From positions 1-28,173 of the forward strand of contig JAOTWK010000009.1 of the NCBI GenBank assembly GCA_029862935.1: DNA of 28,173 bases. Reading direction: 5' to 3'. The notes beneath the pieces were generated by a model. The model was given only the letters and a program-made list of their open reading frames with translations, had not been told where the DNA came from and ran no database searches. The DNA is from Gemmatimonadota bacterium. GTDB taxonomy: Bacteria; Gemmatimonadota; Gemmatimonadetes; Gemmatimonadales; GWC2-71-9. A program made the position numbers and the translations under genes. Positions 22,109 through 28,173 of this stretch are shown piece after piece; the stretch's first letter is position 1; every line of letters starts with the position of its first letter.

Positions 22109-22233
22109 TTGCACTTGCGACAAGACCAAGCCTCTTCCGAGAATACCCAAGCTTCATTTGAGGCGACTCGGGCTCGTGCCGAGGTCCGAAGGCCTCGTTT
22201 GACACCACTCAGGCATCTTTCAAGGTTAGTCAG
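22109..22233. repeat. Second degenerate 21-bp tandem array (6 units)
   Basis: Units start at 22109, 22130, 22151, 22172 (20 bp long), 22192 and 22213. Clear examples are GCTTCATTTGAGGCGACTCG, GCCTCGTTTGACACCACTCA and GCATCTTTCAAGGTTAGTCA. In one frame they read QASSENT and QASFEAT; after the 20-bp unit the adjacent frame gives ASFDTTQ and ASFKVSQ. No start codon or ribosome-binding site goes with this reading. It lies in a 318-base gene-free gap (22038-22355). The rest of that gap holds an ACCCAC-C-GTGGGT palindrome at about 22049-22061 and no gene. Confidence 0.75.
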
Positions 22234-22355
22234 GTGAAGACGCCCACGCGCGTTTTCAGACCGAGTGTCCGTTGCTCTTCCACTCGCTCTCGATGATGGG
22301 CGAGTTCGGCAGGACCGCGAGTCTGGAGGAGTAGGCAACAATAAGGAGAGGCAAT

Positions 22356-22796
22356 ATGGCAAGCACGTATGCGGGCGACAAGCCAACGATCATTCCGACT
22401 ATGCGATATTACGAAGCCCCTGCTGCAATCGACTGGCTGTGCCGCGCGTTCGGATTTGAGAAGCACCTGATCGTGCCGGGGGACAACGGGACCATCGCCC
22501 ACGCGCAGCTCGTGTTCGGCAGTGGCATGATCATGCTGGGCTCAGCTCGCGAAGACGAGTTCAGCAAGTTGCAGCAACCCCCGCGTGCCGTCGGTGGGAT
22601 CGGAACGCAGAGTTGCTACATCATCGTCGCCGATGCCGACGAGCACTACGCCCGTGCAATTGCCGCCGGTGCTGAGGTCGTGATGGATATCAAGGACCAA
22701 GACTATGGCGGTCGTGTCTACTCTTGCCGCGATCCCGAGGGTCACCTGTGGAACTTCGGTACATACAGTCCGTGGGACACGACCTCGCATTCGTAG
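22356..22796 (+). CDS. VOC-family protein, PhnB/YdeM-like
   Basis: The 146-aa single-chain glyoxalase-fold protein opens with TIIPTMRYYEAPAAIDWLCR, followed by AHAQLVFGSGMIMLGSA, then the second module SCYIIVADADEHYARAIAAG and RVYSCRDPEGHLWNFGTYSP. The pattern is that of PhnB-like and bleomycin-resistance-like VOC proteins, which often lack some metal ligands. Specific activity is not predictable. AAGGAGAG seven bases before ATG 22356 is the strongest ribosome-binding site in this region. The next gene starts three bases after the stop. Confidence 0.88.
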   Translation: MASTYAGDKPTIIPTMRYYEAPAAIDWLCRAFGFEKHLIVPGDNGTIAHAQLVFGSGMIMLGSAREDEFSKLQQPPRAVGGIGTQSCYIIVADADEHYARAIAAGAEVVMDIKDQDYGGRVYSCRDPEGHLWNFGTYSPWDTTSHS

Positions 22797-22798
22797 TG

Positions 22799-23188
22799 AT
22801 GTCAGAGCCAGCCAAGATCTTCCGCGTGCCACGTTGGCTGCTTGTCTTCCTGTGCCTGATTTTCCTCGCGACTGCGTCGGGAGGCTTGCTCTTGTACCGG
22901 ACCGATGGCCTGTCGTTCGCTTCCGCTGGGCTGGTCGTCTTCGCAATCTTCGCGTTGATTGGTGTCGCGGACTCACTCGTCACTCGTGTGGAGCTCGGGG
23001 ACGACGCACTCACGCTGGTCGAGCGGTTCAGGCGTCGTCGAGTTCTACGTCGCGACATCGAGCGAGTGACCTGGGAGGCCGGCGTCGGAGTATCGATCCA
23101 GCTCCGCAGCGGTGACTGGGTCAGACTTCCTGATACGGGCAATAGCCAGAGCCGAGCCAATTCAATCCGTGCCTGGCTCAAGCGATAA
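22799..23188 (+). CDS. Two-helix membrane protein with PH-like tail
   Basis: The 129-aa product has two close membrane segments (WLLVFLCLIFLATASGGLLL at about 13-33 and FASAGLVVFAIFALIGVADS at about 40-60). A soluble tail follows with LGDDALTLVERFRRRRVLRR, then WEAGVGVSIQLRSGDWVRLP. That order resembles small bacterial PH-domain membrane proteins. Function unknown. The ATG lies two bases after the VOC stop codon, so translation is coupled to it. It parallels the VOC plus membrane-protein pair at 12085-13010, although the proteins are not recognisably alike. Confidence 0.7.
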   Translation: MSEPAKIFRVPRWLLVFLCLIFLATASGGLLLYRTDGLSFASAGLVVFAIFALIGVADSLVTRVELGDDALTLVERFRRRRVLRRDIERVTWEAGVGVSIQLRSGDWVRLPDTGNSQSRANSIRAWLKR

Positions 23189-23338
23189 GCTGTTATCGGT
23201 TGTCAGCACCGCTCGATCCGTGGTTTGTGTGCTCGGGGTTGAGGCGCGTATGTTCACGGATAGACTCGGCCGGCGAGCAAAGCGTTAGCGCCTCAAGCGC
23301 CGACCGTTAAAGGACTCCTATTCGAGGAGCGCGCTCGC

Positions 23339-24319
23339 TTGGAACCAACGTCCTTCAGAATCGCCGCCGTACAGGCATCCTCGGTGTTCTTGGATTTGGA
23401 TGCAACGATCGACAAAGCGTGCCGGTTGATCGAGGAAGCTGCGAAGGGCGGTGCCACGCTCGCCGTCTTCCCCGAAGCGTTCGTCCCCGGCTATCCGGTG
23501 TGGGTGTGGTTTGTCCCGCCGGGTCAGACCCATCCCCTTCGAGTGCTTTACACCGAGCTCCATCAAAACTCCGTCTCCATTCCCGGACCCGAGACGGATC
23601 GCCTTGGTGAAGTAGCCGCCGACTGCCACATGACCGTTGCGATGGGCGTGAATGAGAGAAACTCCGAGGCGAGCGACTCGACGCTCTACAATACTCTCCT
23701 TTACGTGGGTCCGAACGGACAGGTGTTGGGCAAGCATCGCAAGCTGATCCCGACCGCAGGAGAGCGGTTGGTGTGGGGCCAAGGCGCCGAGGGGGACCTC
23801 GAAGTATTTGACCTTCCCTTTGGGCGCCTGAGCGGGTTGCTATGCTGGGAGAACTACATGCCGCTCGCGCGCTACGCGTTGTCGGCATGGGGTGAGCAGG
23901 TGCACGTCGCGCCAACTTGGGATCGTGGTGAGCCGTGGATCTCGACGATGCGTCACGTGGCCAAGGAAGCGCGGTGCTTCGTAGTAGGGGCGTGTCAGGC
24001 GTTCCACAAGAACGACATTCCCGATGCGCTCGAGTTCAAGGCAGCGTACCTCGGCGACATTGAGGGTTGGATCAACCCTGGTCTCAGTCTGATTGTGGAT
24101 CCCGACGGCAAGATCGTGGCCGGGCCCCTGGACTCGGAGGAGGGGATTCTCTACGCAGACTTTGAGCCCCATCAACTCGTCGGCCCCCGCTGGCAACTCG
24201 ATGTCGCGGGCCACTATGCGCGGCCCGACATTTTCGAGTTGAGGGTCCATCGAGGTGCGCGGCCCTTCCTGCATGTAGAGGACGCTGGGGAAGAGGAGCA
24301 CGGACAGGAGTCTACCTAA
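23339..24319 (+). CDS. Nitrilase (carbon-nitrogen hydrolase superfamily)
   Basis: The 326-aa product has the complete catalytic triad with family spacing: E46 in AVFPEAFVPGYP, K135 in GKHRKLIPT and C169 in GLLCWENYMPLARYAL. The CWEN(Y/H)MPLAR context is that of true nitrilases hydrolysing nitriles to acids, rather than amidases or cyanide hydratases. EAR near residue 214 and the C-terminal GHYARPDIFEL also fit. TTG 23339 is the start, with GAGGAG ten bases upstream; no ATG lies near. The 150-base spacer before it contains GCGTTAGCGCC and ACCGTTAAAG but no gene. A short acidic tail (EDAGEEEHGQEST) ends the protein. Cytoplasmic. Confidence 0.94.
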   Translation: MEPTSFRIAAVQASSVFLDLDATIDKACRLIEEAAKGGATLAVFPEAFVPGYPVWVWFVPPGQTHPLRVLYTELHQNSVSIPGPETDRLGEVAADCHMTVAMGVNERNSEASDSTLYNTLLYVGPNGQVLGKHRKLIPTAGERLVWGQGAEGDLEVFDLPFGRLSGLLCWENYMPLARYALSAWGEQVHVAPTWDRGEPWISTMRHVAKEARCFVVGACQAFHKNDIPDALEFKAAYLGDIEGWINPGLSLIVDPDGKIVAGPLDSEEGILYADFEPHQLVGPRWQLDVAGHYARPDIFELRVHRGARPFLHVEDAGEEEHGQEST

Positions 24320-24373
24320 CATGCGATTCGTGACTGGAGACAGCCTAAGCCGTCAATTTTCGCAAACCGTCGC

Positions 24374-24823
24374 ATGAAGAGCATTTCGAACCCGGCCGGA
24401 CTTGCGCAGCTCATTGAACGCCTCAACGCCCTGCGGCCCGATACTCCACGGCAGTGGGGGACGCTGAGTCCTGGCGAAATGTTGTGCCACTTGGGCGACG
24501 CGACCGCATCGGTTCTGCGCAGCGCAGCGGGTGAGCCCGGCCGCCGCCGACCGTTCATGAAGTGGATCGCCCTTCGCTCGCCACTCGTCTGGCCGCACGG
24601 GCTCAAGACTCCCCCAAGGGTCGACCCGCAGGCCGATGGAACCAAGCCGGGCGCCTTTGACGCTGACCGGGAGCGCGCCGTCAACGGACTGCGCGCCGTT
24701 GCGGCGGCACCGGCCAGTGCCCTCACGGCGAGCCACGGTGCGTTCGGTCGAATGACCGCGCAAGACTGGCATCGATGGGCGTATCGACATACCGATCATC
24801 ACCTGCGGCAGTTCGGGCTGTAG
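24374..24823 (+). CDS. DinB-superfamily protein (DUF1569-like)
   Basis: The 149-aa product is a predicted four-helix bundle of the DinB/DUF1569 type. The family's histidine positions are visible: His in TLSPGEMLCHLGDA at about residue 38, and YRHTDHHLRQFGL at the C-terminus. A GRMTAQDWHRWAYRHTDHHL block is the typical last helix. Members bind metals and some act in thiol transfer; this one is unassigned. ATG 24374 has no good ribosome-binding site. The nitrilase stop codon lies inside ACCTAAC, 55 bases before. Confidence 0.85.
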   Translation: MKSISNPAGLAQLIERLNALRPDTPRQWGTLSPGEMLCHLGDATASVLRSAAGEPGRRRPFMKWIALRSPLVWPHGLKTPPRVDPQADGTKPGAFDADRERAVNGLRAVAAAPASALTASHGAFGRMTAQDWHRWAYRHTDHHLRQFGL

Positions 24824-24891
24824 TGGGTGAGGGTGACTTGCTGCAGCTACGTGAACGCTCTTGAGGCTGCTGCGCTGCCGATTCCACTGAA

Positions 24892-25407
24892 ATGATGTTA
24901 TCTACCCAACCGTCCTCTTCCCGACCGCTCTTGCCGAAGGCGCTCGTGTCGGTTCTCCTTCTCGCCGTCTTCGCGTGCGCTTCCAAGCCCACTCCCAAGT
25001 ACACTGTCGACGGTCGCTTCCTGGTGTTGCCGGCGGGACACACACACGTCGATCTTCGGCAGCTCCCAGGCGAGACGGTATTCGACGAAGAGCGACTACT
25101 TGTGGAACAGGTTCAGCTTCCGTCTCAGGTGAGGGTCCAGCTCGAGGAAGACCGTGTGGTCAACCGCGACACTGCGTGGCGGCTCACCATTCGCGGGAAG
25201 ACAGGCTCATTCCCTGTTCGCGCGCTGCCGTGGGTCGTCTGGATCGTGGACACACCACTCATCGCCGCTGAATCGACGAACCTGAGTAGCCTGGTTGCCG
25301 TGACATTCGACCGTGAGCTCATCTCCCGTGGAGGGCCGGTGAGCATCTCGTACGGTTCTCAACCCGATCGCCGCAGACCGATTGCCACCATTCCACCTCT
25401 CCGGTGA
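24892..25407 (+). CDS. Putative lipoprotein of unknown function
   Basis: The 171-aa product has a lipoprotein signal (PKALVSVLLLAVFACAS, lipobox VFAC). The mature part is beta-rich with segments such as YTVDGRFLVLPAGHTHVDLR, LEEDRVVNRDTAWRLTIRGK and LVAVTFDRELISRGGPVSIS. No family was recognised. ATG 24892 and the adjacent ATG 24895 are equivalent starts and neither has a clear ribosome-binding site. It is convergent with the minus-strand gene at 25468. Confidence 0.75.
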   Translation: MMLSTQPSSSRPLLPKALVSVLLLAVFACASKPTPKYTVDGRFLVLPAGHTHVDLRQLPGETVFDEERLLVEQVQLPSQVRVQLEEDRVVNRDTAWRLTIRGKTGSFPVRALPWVVWIVDTPLIAAESTNLSSLVAVTFDRELISRGGPVSISYGSQPDRRRPIATIPPLR

Positions 25408-25417
25408 GGCCCATGCT

Positions 25418-25453
25418 GTGCTTGAGCACGAATCACGAGTGGCTCGAGCACTC
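25418..25453. terminator. Hairpin pair between convergent genes
   Basis: GTGCT-TG-AGCAC (25418-25429) is a perfect short stem. Just beyond it, GAGTG/CACTC (25437-25453) encloses the palindrome CTCGAG. They fall between the stops of two convergent genes (25407 and 25468), where a two-way terminator is expected. T-runs are absent. Confidence 0.45.
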
Positions 25454-25467
25454 ACCGATTGCCGAAG

Positions 25468-26130
25468 CTACCGCTTCTCGATGTCGAGCACCTCGGCGAT
25501 GCGACCGACCATGCAGTAGCTGCCCAGGTCGTCCCGGAGTTTGAGTAGCGCCCGCACTTCGAGGCCGTGTACCCGGAATGCGGTAGGCAGGCCCAGGGGT
25601 TCGTACTGCACCGTGTCGTTTACGCGGAGCGCCCAACACCCGCCTTCGACCGGGATGAAGCGCACCGTGCCGATCACGCGAAAGCTCCCGGGCGGGGTCC
25701 CAATCACATACTGCCGGAGGTCCTGGCTGCACGCGAGCCGACCATTGCCCAGTTGGAAGTCGTGGTCTGCCATGCGGGCACTGGGCCGCTCCAGCGCGAC
25801 CGTGAGCCGTGGGCCCCGTGGGTCCAGGCACATGTAGTTCAAGGGCAGCCACGCCTCTTCTACCGGCAGTCGTGCGGTCCACAGCGCGGTCAGCACCGAG
25901 TCCACCCGTCCAGAGCTGAGGTCATACTCGTAGGTCCGCAGGGGATCGATCCTCACGATTACGTCGGCCGAGGCCACGATCGTCGAGTCGATAGGTGGCA
26001 TGACGTCCGGTCCGGTGTCGGTACATGCCGGAACCGCGCTTGAGACGAGCCCAAGGACAACCAGACCCTGCACGGCCCGCGTGGCACGGGGAAGGATCGA
26101 GGGGAAAGCACACTTGACACGATCCCACAT
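25468..26130 (-). CDS. Putative lipoprotein, the only minus-strand gene
   Basis: The 220-aa product has a lipoprotein-type N-terminus: RATRAVQGLVVLGLVSSAVP then ACTD, lipobox VPAC at about residues 33-36 from the chosen start. The mature part contains DVIVRIDPLRTYEYDLSSGR, LNYMCLDPRGPRLTVALERP and GRLACSQDLRQYVIG, with paired cysteines that could form disulfides. No family was recognised. The ATG at 26130 is preferred because GGGAG lies eight bases upstream on this strand; ATG 26136 is possible. The plus-strand gene at 26292 is divergent, so the 160-base gap should hold both promoters. Confidence 0.75.
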   Translation of the reverse strand: MWDRVKCAFPSILPRATRAVQGLVVLGLVSSAVPACTDTGPDVMPPIDSTIVASADVIVRIDPLRTYEYDLSSGRVDSVLTALWTARLPVEEAWLPLNYMCLDPRGPRLTVALERPSARMADHDFQLGNGRLACSQDLRQYVIGTPPGSFRVIGTVRFIPVEGGCWALRVNDTVQYEPLGLPTAFRVHGLEVRALLKLRDDLGSYCMVGRIAEVLDIEKR

Positions 26131-26291
26131 GGCCATTGCTCCCGTTGCGTCACCCAATGATACCCGCGCCAGGGCAGGCAAGTCACCGGCCGGATCGACT
26201 GATCCGGTTATTGTTGGGAGCTGCTCGTGGCGGTGTGAGGATGGTTATGATTCCCGATGACTCGTGGGGCTGAGGCGCGGCCCGTTATGCC

Positions 26292-26840
26292 ATGCTGAAC
26301 GACTCGATGCGCTGGCTCACAGTGTTGCTGCTTGTCGGGTGCACGTCGTCGTCAACGATGCGGCCGGTGCCACCGGACGACGAATTGCTGGTCGCCACCG
26401 CTGCGCTCATCGAGTTCGTCGGCGAGCCCGACTCCGTTGGCGTGCTCATGCTCCACCACAGACTCGTTGGGCGGACGAGAGACTTTCCTGATTCCGCTGC
26501 ATGGACAGCTGCCATGGACAGCTTCGGCCTGCGGCGGGTTCGCTACCCTACGCTCGTCGCGCGGTACTGGACGATAAACCGCCATCCGCGGCGCCTGAGG
26601 TCGCCGTTGCAGGTTCCGGGCTGGAGCGTGCAACTGGTGGATCAGTCTGGGCAAGTCGGATCCGGTCTCGAAACGGTTCATTACGTTTCCCGCGTTGGTC
26701 TCAGTCCCAGTGGTGATAGCGCAATCGTCGCCGTCGACGCGATCTGCGGGCCCTTGTGTGGCCGCGGCGTACTAGCGCTGTACGTACGCCGAGTGGACGG
26801 ATGGAAGTTCACGTCCACGTTGCAGCGGTTGCAGTACTAG
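26292..26840 (+). CDS. Putative lipoprotein of unknown function
   Basis: The 182-aa product has a lipoprotein signal: SMRWLTVLLLVGC with lipobox LVGC at about residues 14-17. The mature part includes DDELLVATAALIEFVGEPDS, FGLRRVRYPTLVARYWTINR and a C-terminal SAIVAVDAICGPLCGRGVLA with a CxxxC pair, ending in a beta-hairpin-like VRRVDGWKFTSTLQRLQY. That last segment resembles the ends of small NTF2- or DUF-type stress proteins, but no family could be named. ATG 26292 or ATG 26307 could serve as start; neither has a clear ribosome-binding site. Confidence 0.7.
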   Translation: MLNDSMRWLTVLLLVGCTSSSTMRPVPPDDELLVATAALIEFVGEPDSVGVLMLHHRLVGRTRDFPDSAAWTAAMDSFGLRRVRYPTLVARYWTINRHPRRLRSPLQVPGWSVQLVDQSGQVGSGLETVHYVSRVGLSPSGDSAIVAVDAICGPLCGRGVLALYVRRVDGWKFTSTLQRLQY

Positions 26841-26930
26841 CGCGAATGCTCCAACCAGAAGGATGTGTGTGGGGCGGCCTCGTGCGGCTGGACGGGTCCG
26901 AGGTTCGGTCTGCATCTTCTCCCGTGATGA

Positions 26931-28173
<1,243 letters not shown>

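Noticed and set aside
23278..23313. GCGTTAGCGCC and GACCGTTAAAG as an attC site before the nitrilase gene
   Set aside because: Neither box fits GTTRRRY fully, no RYYYAAC partner or consistent stem was found, and there is no similarity to repeat copies A-D.

Overview
The window is high-GC bacterial DNA, probably from an uncultivated or environmental lineage. The mix of an EtfBA/EtfD-type module with many small secreted proteins, lipoproteins and single-domain enzymes (DUF4440, DUF1579, DUF4105, VOC, M20, amidohydrolase) resembles Gemmatimonadota or a neighbouring phylum. That taxonomic call is inference only. No rRNA, tRNA, CRISPR array, transposase or integrase was seen. Nearly every gene is on the + strand; the one clear exception is a lipoprotein gene at 25468-26130.

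Region 1 (1-3300) is core energy metabolism. It holds etfA, with the last codon of what is presumably etfB just upstream, and a 740-aa membrane Fe-S oxidoreductase that should carry electrons from the ETF to quinone.

Region 2 (3300-11200) is a row of mostly single small genes separated by unusual DNA. The genes are a PIN-like protein, several secreted proteins or lipoproteins, a 4-TM protein, a DUF4105 membrane protein and an M20 peptidase. Between them lie copies of a dispersed repeat: two full copies of about 142 bp bounded by attC-like boxes, one left half and one right half. There is also an array of 21-bp units about 520 bp long (5386-5910) that keeps its period with a single 1-nt slip.

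Region 3 (11184-19250) mixes intact genes (DUF4440, VOC, two small membrane proteins, two DUF1579 paralogues, a PAS protein, a SpoIIAA-like protein and a methyltransferase) with orphaned gene ends. I found 3' tails of DUF1697, DUF4440, a methyltransferase, an unidentified protein and the Fe-S oxidoreductase of Region 1. Two of these tails are joined to truncated secreted or lipoprotein heads. Three of the tails have a full-length relative elsewhere in the window in the same orientation, so the segment is laced with direct repeats. A TolB-like beta-propeller gene carries a frameshift.

Region 4 (19300-28173) contains a lipoprotein alpha/beta-hydrolase, a lipoprotein amidohydrolase with C-terminal TPRs, a second short 21-bp array, a coupled VOC/membrane-protein pair, a nitrilase, a DinB-like protein, three lipoproteins of unknown function, and a GH1 beta-glucosidase cut by the window end.

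The genes downstream of position 3300 do not form one obvious pathway. The layout (same-strand single genes, shared repeats, truncated ends) looks like an accessory-gene accretion zone, possibly an integrase-less cassette array, attached behind a conserved electron-transfer operon.
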